Shown: positions 9,080 through 21,476, counted from the first letter of the stretch. The stretch is 64,000 nt of DNA from Taxillus chinensis (GCA_023512835.1 CM042092.1:28593543-28657542); one strand, 5' to 3'. Numbers and translations are program-made. The notes: generated by a model from the letters alone, not told the origin.

Positions 9080-12000
9080 TTTGCTAAGTGTCGTAAGCTA
9101 TGTGACAAAGGATTTACTATTTCCTTTTTTGTCCAACACCAGTCCAAGAAGAGAAAACTTATCCTGGAGATGTTAAGTTATCCGGATCAAGAGATGGGGA
9201 CATATACTCAGGTGGTCTTAAGAAATAATTCTTCGACCGTATGCTTCCTCATGAAAGCAACAGATGAAGATAGTTGGTTATGGCACAAGCGATGCGCACA
9301 TTTAAACTTTAAGACTTTGTCTAAATTAGCGTCACTTGATCTTGTCATCGGTCTACCCAAACTCAAGTTCTCCGAGACACTCTCTGTCGAGAATGCCAAC
9401 TTGGTAAACGGACCAAACACGGCTTTAAGAGCAAATCGGTTAACTCAATAATTGCTCTCCTCTACAACTTCTTCATATGGACCTCTGTGGTCCTATATCG
9501 TTTTCATCACTAGCGGTGCGAGATATACCCTTGTGGTTATCGATGATTTCACCAGATACACATGGGTGATGTTCCTAAAATCAAAGGATCAAACTTTTGA
9601 ACATCTTGTAGATCTCTTCAACTGGATAAGCAACTCACAAGGACTGAGCATTAAATGCATCAGGAGTGATCATGGTATAGAATTTGATTTTTCAGAAATG
9701 AGATCATATTGTTCTGAACAGGGCATACAACATGACTTCTCTGCTCCCAGAACCCCACAACAAAATGGGGTAGCTGAGCGCAAGAATCGTACTTTAGTTG
9801 AAGCTGGTAGATCCATGTTAGCAGGGGCAACGCTTCCTCTCGCCTATGGGTCAAGTTGTGTCCATCGCCTGCTATGTTCGAAACGGAACTCTAATAAATA
9901 AATCTACCATGAAAACACCCTATGAGATGTGGAGACGACGAAAACCTTCAATTTCACATTTCAGAGCTTTTGGGTGTACTTGCTATATACCGATCAATGG
10001 CAAAGAGACTCGGAATAAATTTGAACCAAAATCGATGATGGGATTTTTGTCGGGTACTCACTACATAGCAAGGCTTATCGGGTCTTCAATAGAAAACTTT
10101 TTAAAGTTGAAGAATCTATCCATGTGACCTTGATAAAGCTAATCTCGTTTGGTCAAAAGTCGGTTCTTCAAATTCCAATATGCAGGTCATGGACAGCAAC
10201 GTCGATTACTCGAAGTTTATGAATATTCCTGTTACATATCCTGACCAACCACGTGGCATCAGCGAAACACAACGAAATTTTATGGATGATGCTACGGATG
10301 ACTCGACTCGGACTACCATTTAGCTCCGGACATACTCCTACGGATACACAAAATTCCGGAGCACCTTCAAGTCCGTCCGGACTAGTTAACACTGGAAGAA
10401 ACAGTGTTGAAGAACCAACTAGTTCATCCGTACCGCTCAATATGGAAACATCTACTCCGGATTAAGCTCAACCAGTCGATACAACTGAACCACCCATCTG
10501 GAAGAGCTTCAAATTGTTCAAGATCAACCAACACATGCACGAATTATAGATGGACCCGAAACCATCCCTCGGATCAAGTGATTGGTGATCCTACTGTTGG
10601 TGTAAGAACAAGAGCAGCCACCTCCAACATGAGTCTTTACTCGTGTTTTCTATCTCAAATAGAACCAAAAGTGGTAGATGAAGCTCTTCAAGATTCGAAT
10701 TGGATAGAAGCCATGCAAGAAGAAGACTGAATCAATTTAAGAGAAATAATGTGTGGACCTTAGTACCAAGGCCTAAGTCTCGACAAGTCATTGGCGTTAA
10801 ATGGGTGTTCAGGAACAAGCTTGATACGGATGGAATAGTAATCCGAACAAAGCCGGCTGGTAGCCAAAGGATATCGTCAAGAAGAAGGAATAGATTATGA
10901 TGAAACCTTTGCTCCGGTCGCAAGACTTGAGGCAATCCGAATGTTTCTGGCGTATGCTTCATATGAAAACTTCATAGTTTATCAAATGGACGTCAAGAGC
11001 GCATTCCTGAATGGAGACCTTCAAGAGGAGGTGTATGTTGAACAACCTCCCTGGCTTCATTGAACCTAAGGCAGGACATCTTGTCTACAAACTTCGGAAA
11101 GCACTATATGGTTTGAAGCAAGCTCCAAGAGCCTGGTACGACACACTATCGAATTCCTTCTTGCTCATAACTTCCAAAAAGGGAAGATAGACACCACCCT
11201 ATTTTTACGAAAAGAGAAAGGACACACTCGATCGTACAAATATACGTGGATGATATCATTTTCGGATCAACAAATCCGAAGCTTTGTGAAGAGTTTGCTA
11301 AGTTGATGATAGGCAAGTTTGAAATGAGCATGATGGGAGAACCGTCCTACTTCCTTGGAATTGAAGTCGGACAATTAAAGGAAGGAATCTTCATTAATCA
11401 GGCTAAGTACACTCGCGATCTTATTAAGAAGTTTGGTATGGAAGGTTCATCTCCCGTCAAAACTCCCATGCCTGTCGGTGCCAAGTTAGATCCGGATGTG
11501 GATGGCATATCGGTAAATGTGACCGACTACGGAGGGATGATCGGATCCTTGCTATATCTTACAGCAAGTCGCCCGGACATTATGTTTGCAACTTGCATTT
11601 GTGCACGATACCAGGCGAATCCCAAGGAGTCACATATGCTTCATGTAAAACGGATATTAAGGTATCTCAAAGGGACGATGAATTTGGGACTCAGGTACCC
11701 AAAGGAGTCCAACTTCACCTTATCCTGGTACTCGATGCCGACTTCACTGGATGTCGCATCGACAGGAAAAGCACAAGCGGTACGTGTCGGTTTCTTGGAA
11801 ATAGATTGATCTCATGGTTCAAGAAGAAGCGAGATTCCGTATCAACCTCTACTGCCGAGGCGGAATATATAGCTGCGGAAGTTCTTGCTTGACACTACTT
11901 TGGATGCAAAGTCAACTTCTTGACTACGGATTCGACATGTTCTCTATTCCACTTTATTGTGACAACACTAGTGCAATTGCCATCAGCAACAATCCTGTCA

Positions 12001-12188
12001 TGCATCCTAAGACGAAGCACATTGAGGTCAGGTATCACTTCATACGCGATCATGTTCTCAAAAAGCATATTTCACTGGAACATGTTGCCACTGAAGATCA
12101 ATTAGCAGATATACTTACAAAGCCCCTACCTGATGCGAGGTTTTCTGAACTACTCTTCCGATTAGGTATGCTTGACTTCTCTGCATAG
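9080..12188 (+). pseudogene. pol: pol pseudogene: integrase, reverse transcriptase, RNase H (copia element 2)
   Basis: Domains follow the copia order. The pre-integrase region holds WHKRCAH. The integrase core reads VVIDDFTRYTWVMF, SDHGIEFDFSEM and QQNGVAERKNRT, keeping the Asp of SDHG and the Glu; the first catalytic Asp region is degraded. Reverse transcriptase starts near 10740 (VWTLVPRPKS), with [18 protein letters not shown] and the YVDD active site at 11243-11254. RNase H runs to the stop at 12188 (DRKSTSGTC, STAEAEYIAA, DNTSAIAISNNP, LADILTKPLP). Protease is missing. Several frameshifts, for example near 9440, 10730, 10870, 11140 and 11810, make it inactive. Confidence 0.85.
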
Positions 12189-13840
12189 CTTCTCATTTGA
12201 ATTACCCAATAGTATAATTACTCACGAGACCATGCATTGCACGTTCATGAAAGTAGTAGAAACTCACCGATCGTATTCCTGATCATACTTCATTGTTTAA
12301 CGGTTTCATGTTTCGATATTAATCTCAACCTCATAATGGGAGGATGCTTGCATTTCCGTGAAGTCGTTTAAAGCTAACAAAATTACAGTTTATATGATTT
12401 ACCTCTTTCGGGTTCATGATCTTAACTTCCATTAATCACCACATGACAAAAGCATGTTCATTTAGATTACTCTATTAACATGCATAGTTGAAGAAGTGAA
12501 ATGGGCTAGCTTGGAATGCCTGGTGGATGAATACTCAAACGCAGTCCGATCACCAAGTATAGTTTTCTAATAAGATGACAGTCTTGAACTACAAATCGGA
12601 ACGGTCAACCGAGAGGATAGCACAATCTACGGGGAGAAAATACTTTATATATTATTCAAGAATACCCCCGTATATGTCTCATGACCTCTTTCCTGATTGT
12701 CTATCCGAGGAGGAGCTTTTCATTGAGAGGATTAAATGATCTACGGGGAGCAGCAATGAACCCCTAATATGTCTCGGATTCTCCCTCCTCTAAACTTTTA
12801 CTTCCAGATCTGACTGGACATGCTGTTTTAAATCGGAAAAGTGGCATGTTTGGATGTGTTTTCTTCTTCAACCATGCATTTTAATCGACTAATCATCCGC
12901 TTTCTTTTGACATGTGTTCGCTTTATCATGAATCCTAATGTAGCCAAATCATATGATCTTTAATTAATCTTAGCTACGTTGTTCGGCAAGACGGTTTCGC
13001 TATGTTGACCTATATGAACTGTGTGTATTGCTATCCGACATATGCCCCTGATTCGACAATATTGATCACTTTCACGTTGCATACGTCTACTACATTCTTA
13101 GCTATGCATGAGTTCGGTTTCTCATTGGTTCGGATTATGTTGTTTTTCACTGATTTTCATCTCTAATCCGTACTAATCCTTGCCTGTTAAGCTTTTGTAT
13201 TTTCAAGTATATCTTTATTTAGCTACGGGTTCAAATTTTCTTTGCAACCGTATTGATAAATCCAGTCCATAGTCTCGGATTTGAAGTGTTGTGGTACTTC
13301 TCTTCTCTTCGACTTTTTGATCGCAAAGGAATCTACTCTACTCTCTCACCAAACTCGTTTACGACGGACAAGGTCTATTATTCATCCGGATACTCTTTCA
13401 CGAATATTATTAACTCCGGATGAGTGTCGGCTCTTACCTCCGGACTCCTGACATTGTTCAACTGTGACAATCCACGTATACTCATATGTCGCATGCTTTT
13501 GAGGAGGAATAATGATGATTCATTAAATGCATATCTCGAGTTGCACACACACTTCTCTGGATGGTAACCAGTTGTAATCTCTACTTGGTCATGCGGTCTC
13601 CACGACATCGTTTTATTCGGAGACGCATCGATATCCAGACTAATGACATCAGCATGTCGCGCGGGTCCCTATCTCACTCGCACATTCCTAGACCCGCTGA
13701 CATTTACGGACTCGGTCTTATATGTTCTGATCATTCTTGCGAAGCACGAGTATTGCTCATTTCAAATCCCTAAACCTCTCGTTGCTTCTTCTACTTGTCA
13801 AGACCTCACCTTTCCTCTTTTCCTTCCCATCAAATCTGCA
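12189..13840 (+). other. Non-coding spacer between pol and tail ORF (element 2)
   Basis: No supported gene in 1.65 kb. It aligns with 1335-2989, including the two GAGAGGAT boxes ending in ACGGGGAG (near 12608-12634 and 12722-12750). Such a long spacer between pol and an extra ORF suggests the ORF is expressed from its own or a spliced RNA; this is inference. Confidence 0.65.
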
Positions 13841-16066
13841 ATGGCACCCGAATCTCTCTTTTCGGCGTTAATCCTGGCCATCTAGTTGATTGGAATGTCG
13901 CTCCGATCCTCCGGATTGGTTTTTCCAGCTTCGCCCTCTTCTTGAAGCCTCGCACATACTCGGCTGGTCTCCAATCCCGTCGATCTTCTTATCAATGACA
14001 TTCTTGAGTATTACCAACGGATTCACCGCACCACCGATTCCATCACCTCTTATGTCCGCGGTGAATCCATCATCATCACTCCGTTGTTCTCCTGGCCGCT
14101 CTCCACCTACCTCTTGGTGAACCACAGCGCCCCGGATGCCGATCCAATGGCGGCTTCTATGGGTTGCACGAACAAGGGGAAGGAATACAAGGTGAAATCC
14201 TTCCAGGGTCGCTATCGATGTATGGCGACTATTCTAAGTCGATGCCCTGTGGCTCGCACATCAGCCCTGGACTCGTTCCGTACGATCTTCTCCTGGCCAT
14301 GTACGGCGTTTTTGAAGGTCTTCCGATGGATTGGGGGATGTTCTTATTTCGTTTCTTTGAGAATGGTTCCAAAAACCATTCCTTCGGGCGCATCCTCGGC
14401 ATTGTCTTCCCAAGATCTACGTCTGGACCATTTCGCCCGATTTGATCTTGTCTCATTTCCCTCGGCTTATTACCTTCGTCACCTTACGCCGGACGGGAAC
14501 ATGACGGCTCGCCGACCCACCGTAGCTCTCCGCGTTCTCCCCGCCTCGAACAACAAGGCGGCTCTGTTGGTGACCCCTCCGACGACCAAGCCCACGAGGT
14601 CGGTTCCGCCCACCGATCCTCCCGGATTCGGTCCGTTCTGCGCCCTCCCACTCACGGGCCTCCCACCCAAGCGTCCGTGCTGAACCGTCCGAGGTTGCGG
14701 GGCCCTCTCGGCGCGGTGCGTCTAAAGCTGTTTCCTCTGCCCCCTCTCGCTGCGATGTCCCCACTCCCTCCACATCCGCTATAGCTGCCGCGGTTACTAC
14801 CATTATTCTTTGTCGCCACCGCCGATGTCCCGGCCGCTTCTCCAGGAAGCCCCTTTGCCTCCTCTACCTCAACCCCGAGATTACCTTGACCATCTCTCCA
14901 CCGTCACCTTAACGGACCTTTGGCTCCGTTTCAGCCTAGCCCACACCTCCTCCATTCTCGACACCGATCTCCGAGTGTTTTACACACGCAATACCCAATC
15001 CCCGGAGACCATGATCATCGGGAACGGACCACGGCTTTCTTACGCCGGCCGCCATTCCCGATGTGTCGTTCCCTACACCCTCCGGCCCAGCCCCGCTACC
15101 CGAAGTCCTTCTACCGCTAAGGCTGGACCCTCTTCTCCTGCCGCCGCGATTCCCGTGGTTGACTTGTCTGGTCAAAGCGGGTCTCTTGCTCCGGATGCCT
15201 CCAATGCTCCGGATGCCTCCGATGCTCTGGATGCCTCTCGATGCTCCGGATGCTCCTGTTGCCGCCGATACTCCTGCGGACTCCTCGCCCACCGCACTCC
15301 TGCTCCCTGTTCATGCGGGGGAGTCCTCCAAAGCTCCGGAGTTAGTACTTGGGCGTGCCTCTTTTGGCACGGTCCACTCCGATGCTTGTGCTTTCCGCTC
15401 ACTGGACCGACATGCCCACGCTCAAAGCGCCCAAATTTCCGCCATCGTCGCCAAAGTTGATGCCCTCGGCGCCCAACTCCTCTCCGCTCTCACCGACTCC
15501 TCCACTTTCATGGAGCAGAAAATGGATCTTGTCGCCACCTCCGTCCATTCACCGTCTACTTCCTTCGCGGATCCGGCGCATACGATGGCTCGTCCTCCTG
15601 TTGCTTCCCGGCGATCCGCCAAACCGGGAGAGAGAGTGTCATCCGATCCGTCTACTCCTTCGCCCCCACAACCATCTACTCGGACCGAGAAGCGGCCCGC
15701 CACTTCGATGCTTCAGGGAGTTCAAATTCCCAAACGAAGCCGCTTCTCTCAACCAAGCTCCTCTCTTGCACCTCCAGCTCCTCCTCCATTCTCCTCATCC
15801 CATGGTGATACCTTCCTCTCATCCTATGCGGAGTTTGACTCGTCCGATGCGGATGGAAGCTTGCGCAAGGCAATGAAATCTTATGCTACGTCTTCTGCGA
15901 GAGAAAATGTCTTTCCGAAATGTACCCTTTCTCTCCGGCCGACATTCGGACTCTTTGTTCGGATAAAGGACTCTTTACTACGAGAAAACATTGACAACTT
16001 CTCGAGAGTTGCTAAAATGGAGATGAGGCTGTTTCCATCTCTTTACGAAGATGGGCACTTGTTTGA
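13841..16066 (+). pseudogene. Tail ORF, truncated before the Ulp1 domain (element 2)
   Basis: The ATG at 13841 gives MAPESLF, matching element 1. The N-terminal domain is recognisable across frame changes (TTDSITSYVRGESI, MGCTNKGKEYKVKSFQGR, MDWG, YYLRHLTPDGNMTARRP). A Pro/Ser/Ala-rich linker includes a tandem PDAS-type repeat near 15190-15240 and IPVVDLSGQSGSL. A helix-forming stretch follows (AQISAIVAKVDALGAQLLSAL, about 15420-15480) and then basic IPKRSRF (15727-15747). The frame is fairly intact from 15063 through DNFSRVAKMEMRLF to GHLFE, where the inversion junction cuts it. The protease domain is absent. Confidence 0.7.
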
Positions 16067-16070
16067 AGTG
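16060..16070. other. Inversion junction between two copies of the same copia tail ORF
   Basis: Left of this point the plus strand encodes the tail ORF of element 2 up to GHLFE. Right of it the minus strand encodes the same ORF of element 3, ending at FRHLHPAHF. The two break at different positions of the same gene, so the join is not a simple palindrome. At most a few bases (TTGAA/TTCAA) could be shared at the join. Confidence 0.75.
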
Positions 16071-16644
16071 CGCGGGGTGAAGATGCCGGAAGATTTGGGA
16101 CAGAATCCGTCCAAAAGACGAGTTTAGTTTCCCATTCCGCAACACCCGGAAGAGAAAGTTGCCCCAGTCAAGTGCCGGTGACTCAAAAACCGCATACATC
16201 GCCAGTAGGAGATCGTACGCAACCGAGTCGAGAGCTGTGGAGCGAGCCAAGAGACACCGGCTGAGTATGGTGGCCATATAGCGGTGAGGACCATGGAAAG
16301 ACTTCATTTTGTACTCCTTCACCTTATTAGGACACCCCTTGGCAGCATCGTTTGGTCGGATGTCATCGCCACGGAAGGTTGAAAACATCCCGGATCACTT
16401 GAGGTGTGATCTTGATAGTTTCCCCCTCGAACCACGAAAGGATAAACTCCTCAGTGGAGGTCGAGTGATGATGGAAGGCCAGGACGTCCGACACTAGAAG
16501 ATCGGCCGGGGAAGAAACAAGCACGAAAAGGTTGCTATGCTCGAGTAGCTGGCGAACCTCGTGGAGCCATGCTGGAGGATCAGAGATTCCGGACCAATAG
16601 ACAAGATGGCCAGGAACAACACCATAGAGAGCTTGGGATGCCAT
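16066..16644 (-). pseudogene. Tail ORF, N-terminal domain only (element 3)
   Basis: The start gives MASQALYGVVPGHLVYW, followed by GISDPPAWLHEVRQLLE and a run matching the plus-strand copies: GETIKITPQVIRDVFNLP, then after a frame change KVKEYKMKSFHGPHRYMAT, LLLAMYAVFE, LDWGNFLFRVL and SFGRILSQIFRHL. The copy stops at the inversion junction. It is more diverged from elements 1 and 2 than they are from each other. Confidence 0.7.
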
Positions 16645-18407
16645 TGAGAGTGAAAGAGTAAGGGAGAAGGAGAGAAGAGCTTTGCCGGAATAGGTGCGGC
16701 GAGGGTTTAAGGTTTTGAGAGTTGGTAGTGATAACCTCGGCCGACGCCGATAGTGCAGTATAAATAGGATCCTTTCCGTGGAAGCGAGTGGGTCTCGAGT
16801 TTAAGCGAAATGAACAGTGAGCCACTCAACTTCCTTATATCATTAAAAGTGATGGATTAGCGCCGTCGAATAGACTTATGACGTGGTGGCTGTGCTAACC
16901 ATTCAAAGATGACAGTTGTAGGCATACTTCCGGATTTTTGAAAAGATAAGTATCGGGCTCGATGCGTGCATTAAATGAACCATCATTATGCCTCCTAAAA
17001 AATAAGCGATGTACGATAATTACTTGGTTTATCGCGAAGTGAGAATTCCAAGAGTCGGGGGAAATAAACCGACTTTCATCCGGGAGCAGGATAATCCATA
17101 TAAAGATCATCCGGATGAGACTAACTAATCGTATCGAAGATAACGGTGTTGAAAAGAGATGATTCCTTTACGGTCTTGATGTCGAGGGAGTATGAAGTAC
17201 CACAACACCTCGAAATCCGAGACATCCGACAGGATAGAGCAATGAAATGCAAACAGAATCCGAACCTGTGACTTAACAAATAGATGCTTTGAAGAGCAAG
17301 TCTCGTCAGGTTCGGGTTAGTCCGAATAAACAATATAAGAGTATAACACACAATCCGTACTAAGAAGAAACAGAACTTATGCATAAGAAGTTCAGTGCTA
17401 GACACATACATAAGAAGTGAAAGCCATCATACCGAAATCAATGTATGTGTGGGATAATTAACACATAAATCCAATAGGTCAACATAGCCAATCCTTCATA
17501 CCGAAAATGAGAGCAAAGATCAATGTGATTTATATGACTTCATCCATCAGATAATGTATGAGTGAAAATGGAAGGAAGAGCACATGATGTATGATGTTAC
17601 AACCGACTGTCATGCCTAAAATGCTAGGAAGAGGAAGATAACAGCTAAGCAATCCGCAATTCCGATTTAACAGTGCAAATCCAATCAGCTTTATGAGTGA
17701 GAGTTATAGGGCGGAACATCCGAGACATATCAGAGAGGCATTACTTAATAATAAGCATTCTCTCGCCCTGTAGTCATGCCTTTTGCTGAAATAGGGGGCC
17801 TTAGTTAAGATTCAATGAAGTATTCTCTCCCCCGAGATCAGCGAATCATTTTGATGCGATCTTCTCGAGGATGACTCCCCCTCGGATAGACGACCAGGAG
17901 AGAAGTCATGAAATATGAATCCGGGGGTATTGCTAGATAATAGAGAGAGCAATTTCTCCCCCGTGGACTTTTAGAGCCTGTTAAGATGTTTCCTGTTTTA
18001 TGATGAAATGAGAGAAACTGCTGTCTATCCTTGATTTACTCCACTCAAGCAGCTGATCAGCAGACAGTGAATTTCCACTTTCAGTCCGAGCTATCCCAAA
18101 TCATTCCTCAACCATGCATCTTAGATATTTCAGTCAGTCATGAAATCATAAGACATGTGATGGAAGATGGAGTTGAATTCATGACATCGGAATAGGATTT
18201 GTGTCATATAAATTTAATTATGTTTGCTTGATTCACTGTCGGTCCCGGATAAGCAAGCATCCTCCCATTATGAACTTAGTGAGAAATATCGAACATTTAC
18301 ACGACTAAAGTAAGATAGTTAAACATGATGTTCAGTATCTATTACTAACCATGAAGTACAACAATGCATGTTCTGAAAATAACTACCGATGGATAACAGG
18401 TGAGAAG
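16645..18407 (-). other. Non-coding spacer between pol and tail ORF (element 3)
   Basis: No supported gene. Purine runs on the minus strand appear as CTCCCCC motifs at about 17828, 17876 and 17952, equivalent to the boxes of elements 1 and 2. Confidence 0.65.
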
Positions 18408-19536
18408 CTATGCAGAAAAGTCAAGCATACCTAATTTAAGAAGTTCATAAAATCTTACATCAGGTAGGGGCTTTGTAAGTATATCCGCCGAGTTGATCTT
18501 CGATAGCAACATGTTCCAAGAATATGTGCTTTTTAAGAACATGATTGCGAATGAAATGATGCCTAACCTCAATATGTTTTGTCTTTGGATACATGAAGGG
18601 ATTATTGCTAATAGCAATAGCACTGGTATTGTCACGGTGAAAGGAAACGGATGTCACGTTGAAGCCGTAGTCGGTAAGTTGACTTTGCATCCAAAGAAGC
18701 TATGCAGCAACTCCCAATGACTATATATTTCGCTCGTGATAGAGGTTGATACAGACTTCTGCTTCTTGAACCAAGAGATCAATCTGTTTCAAGGAATTGG
18801 CATGTACCACCGGTGCTTTTCCTGTCTATGCGATACCCGGCAAAATCAGTGTCAGAATATCCGGATAAGGCGAAGTTGGACTCTTTTGGGTACCAGAGTC
18901 CCAAATTCATCGTCCCTTTAAGATACCTTAATATCCGTTTTACATGAAGCATATGTGACTCTTTGGGATTCGCTCGATATCTTACGCAGATGCAAGTTGC
19001 AAACATTATGTCCGGGCGACTTTTTGTAAGATACAAGCAAGGATCCAATCATCCCTCCGTACTCGGTCACATTCACCGATTTGCCATCAACATCCTGGGT
19101 CTAACTTGGCACTGATCGGCATTGGAGTTTTGACAGGAGATGAACCTTCCATACCAAACTTCTTGATTAAGTCACGAGTGAACTTAGCTTGGTTGATGAA
19201 GATCCCTTCCTTTAGTTGTTTGACCTCGATCCCAAGGAAGTAGGACAGTTCTCCCATCATACTCATCTCAAACTTGCCAGTTATCAACTTGGCGAACTCA
19301 TCACAAAGTTTCGGATTAGTTGATCCAAAAATGATATCATCCACGTAGATCTGTACGATCAGAGTATGTGTCTTCTCTTTCCGCAAGAATAGCGTGGTGT
19401 CAATCTTCCCTTTTTGGAAGTTGTGAGCGAGTAAGAATTCCGAAAGTGTGTCGTACCAGGCTCTTGGAGCTTGCTTCAATCCATACAAGGCTTTCCTTAG
19501 TTTGTAGACCAGGATGTCCAGCCTTTGGTTCATTGA
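18408..19536 (-). pseudogene. pol: pol pseudogene, 3' part: reverse transcriptase end and RNase H (element 3)
   Basis: Continues the pol interrupted at 27547. It shows YGLKQAPRAWYDTL, the YVDD active site (19347-19336), FLGIEVKQLKEGIF and, after a frame change, SRPDIMFATCIC, LRYLKGTMNLGLWYPKES and DRKSTGGTC. RNase H ends with DNTSAIAISNNP and ILTKPLPDVRF to the stop at 18408. Two or more frame changes inactivate it. Confidence 0.85.
19532..19536 (+). repeat. Target-site duplication ATTGA (left of gypsy A)
   Basis: ATTGA directly before the LTR start TGTAATGACC at 19537. The identical ATTGA lies at 27547-27551 after the LTR end. Copia pol continues on either side. Confidence 0.9.
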
Positions 19537-19931
19537 TGTAATGACCCGTGTGTAAGAGGTTAACCACAGGCACCTTGGATGTTGGTGCACAAGTTTGAGG
19601 TAAGAGATGAGCCCAAGAGGGGACTTTTGGGAGGTGCATGTGACAAGTGATAACGTGCATTTATGCCCTAGGAAGATGCTATGTATATATATGTGGTTTT
19701 AAACTGTTTTGGCAGATCTTGGAGCTCACTTTTGATATGGTAGATGGCCTCAAACAATTGGTGTGCAAGAACAAAAGTTGCTTAGAATGAGGTCCTCTAC
19801 CTACCACAGAAATTTCAGAGCATTTGGAGCTGCACATGAATTCACCCATTTCACGTGCAAGCATATTTTTGCTTCTCGGACCTCTACAAGATGCAAGGAG
19901 GCTTGGGGTGAAGTTTGAGTGCATTTGGAGC

Positions 19932-19959
19932 TGCACGCCAATTGGGGAATTGGCGTTCA
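19932..19959 (+). promoter_or_regulatory. Inverted repeat with GGGG centre in gypsy LTR (A)
   Basis: Left arm TGCACGCCAATT, centre GGGG, right arm AATTGGCGTTCA: 11 of 12 positions pair. The same site in LTRs C and D has TGCACGTGAATT-GGGG-AATTCACGTGCA. Both arms differ between the two versions but remain complementary. Confidence 0.7.
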
Positions 19960-20089
19960 AATTGGCGTGCAAGCATATTTTTGCATGGTTACCTTAGTTT
20001 TGTTATTCTAATCATCTTTTCCCAAAGGACCATGTTGGAATTATGGATATTTTGTCGAGTATGGATGTGGAAAGGTTGTAACTTGTGTA

Positions 20090-20168
20090 ATCAAAACTAC
20101 GTCGTTTTGATGTTGGGGTTCACTTAATCAAAACTACGTCGTTTTGATGTTGTGTTGTCTATATAAGG
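20090..20168 (+). promoter_or_regulatory. LTR promoter module: twin ACGT palindromes plus TATA box (gypsy A, 5' LTR)
   Basis: Two identical 22-bp near-palindromes (ATCAAAAC, then TACGTC, then GTTTTGAT) at 20090-20111 and 20127-20148, followed 11 bp later by CTATATAAGG. ACGT cores are the usual contact of plant bZIP factors. The arrangement recurs in every gypsy LTR here. A transcription start is expected about 25-30 bp past the TATA box. Confidence 0.75.
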
Positions 20169-21157
20169 ATGAAGAGCCCTCTGTTTTAGGTTTAGGGTTT
20201 GTTGCTCCACCAACCGTCGCAGAGAGAGAGAGAGGGAAGGAGAGCTGCCGGCTTCTTCTTGGAGCGTCTTGCGTGGGGAGGACGGCGTCTAGCGCAAGAG
20301 CAAGAGTAGGAGGACGTTTCCAAGGTAGGGGTTTGTCTCACCTGATCCGTTCCGGGGGTTAGGCCCTGTGTAGAGGATTTATAGAGCTTCGTTGTTATTG
20401 TTATACTATTTATATGTAAATTCATATAGGTGTGACCTCCTATATGAATGTTGGCCTTCAATGGCAAGTATGGGTTGAGATTAGGCCTGTGTGGCGCCGC
20501 ACACTAGGTGTTTGATATTATGCCTGTGAGGCCATGCATGTTATGCGATTGATGTTATGCCGGTGTGGTTATGCCTGAATGGTGTTTGATGTAATGTCTC
20601 GTGAGGATATGCATGCTAGTTGTTTGATGTTATACCGGGGTGGACATACATGTTAAGTGTTTCTTGTTATGCCTGAATAACCGAGATATATATTAAATGT
20701 TTGTTGTTGTCTGTGGAGCCTAAGAAGCCTGACAGCCGAGGCAATGCTTGTGTACCTGTGGAGCCCGAGAGGTCGAGTTGATGTCGGTGAGACCGACCGT
20801 GGAGCCCGAGAGGCTGAGTTAATGTCGTGAGACCGATCGTGGAAACTATGCCTGAGAGGCGGTTAAATCACTTGTGGCTTGTGTGGTAGAGAATTGTAAC
20901 TACTGGGTGTGTTTTCTTGCAGGAACCTACAGGCATTAAGTGGGAACACCAAGGTGGAAGAGTTCTGTTTTGTAGCTTTGTTTTGTGTTAATTGCATTAT
21001 GTAATTTTGTTGAGGCATTGTAACCCCAGGTGGGGAGATATTGTAATGAAGTTGAAACATAATAAAGGCATATGGTTTCAATTAAATAATTATGTGATTT
21101 TGGTTTTTGAAGTGTATGTTGTGTTCCACCCCTTTATCCAAACCCGGGTAAAGGGAG

Positions 21158-21476
21158 CCTCTAAGGTGTAGTTGGGGTAGTCCAGACTGAGGTAGGATTT
21201 GCATGCATTGGCATTAGGGCACTAGTTGCATTTGTTGCTATGTGTGAAGGATTTGAATAACATGATTATGTGTGAACTGTGCAACTCTGAATAAGCTTGG
21301 AATGCCTTGGGCATGACTACAATGTGGAATGTCTTTGTGTGCAATGTTGATTGATGCAATGGTTGAAAAGTGTGTGATGCCATGTACTACTTGACTTGAT
21401 AATGGGGTAGAGGTAGTGAAACCCGATAATTGTCAAACGCGTTCGACGTTTGTGCTTCTTACTTCATGTAGTAAGA
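21158..21476 (+). other. Leader of gypsy A, primer site deleted
   Basis: Aligns with the leader of gypsy C from the CCTCCAAGGTG motif on. No primer binding site is present because the deletion at 21157 removed it. No gene. Confidence 0.75.

Larger units (their letters stand above)
6582..16065 (+). mobile_element. Copia family-1 element 2, truncated at its 3' end
   Basis: The order is LTR (6582-7802), primer site (7805), gag (7865), pol (9080-12188), spacer, tail ORF (13841). The sequence stops at about 16065, within the tail ORF and before the protease, where an inverted copy of the same family begins. There is no 3' LTR. About 1.3 kb covering the end of gag and the protease is missing near 9082 relative to element 3. 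The five bases before the LTR (AATAC) have no matching duplication. Confidence 0.8.
19537..21157 (+). repeat. Gypsy A 5' LTR, 3' end deleted
   Basis: Starts TGTAATGACCCGTGTG like the 3' LTR at 25719. It has lost about 146 bp near 20901 (joined at an ACTACTGG/CCTACTGTGG match) and its last roughly 47 bp; the latter deletion continues into the leader and takes the primer site. The joint at 21155-21157 is GAG, present on both sides in intact copies. Confidence 0.85.

Noticed and set aside
19679..19972. Minus-strand open frame of 97 codons that recurs almost unchanged at 25861-26154
   Set aside because: It lies in both LTRs of gypsy A; the similarity is explained by LTR homology, and the frame shows no domain.
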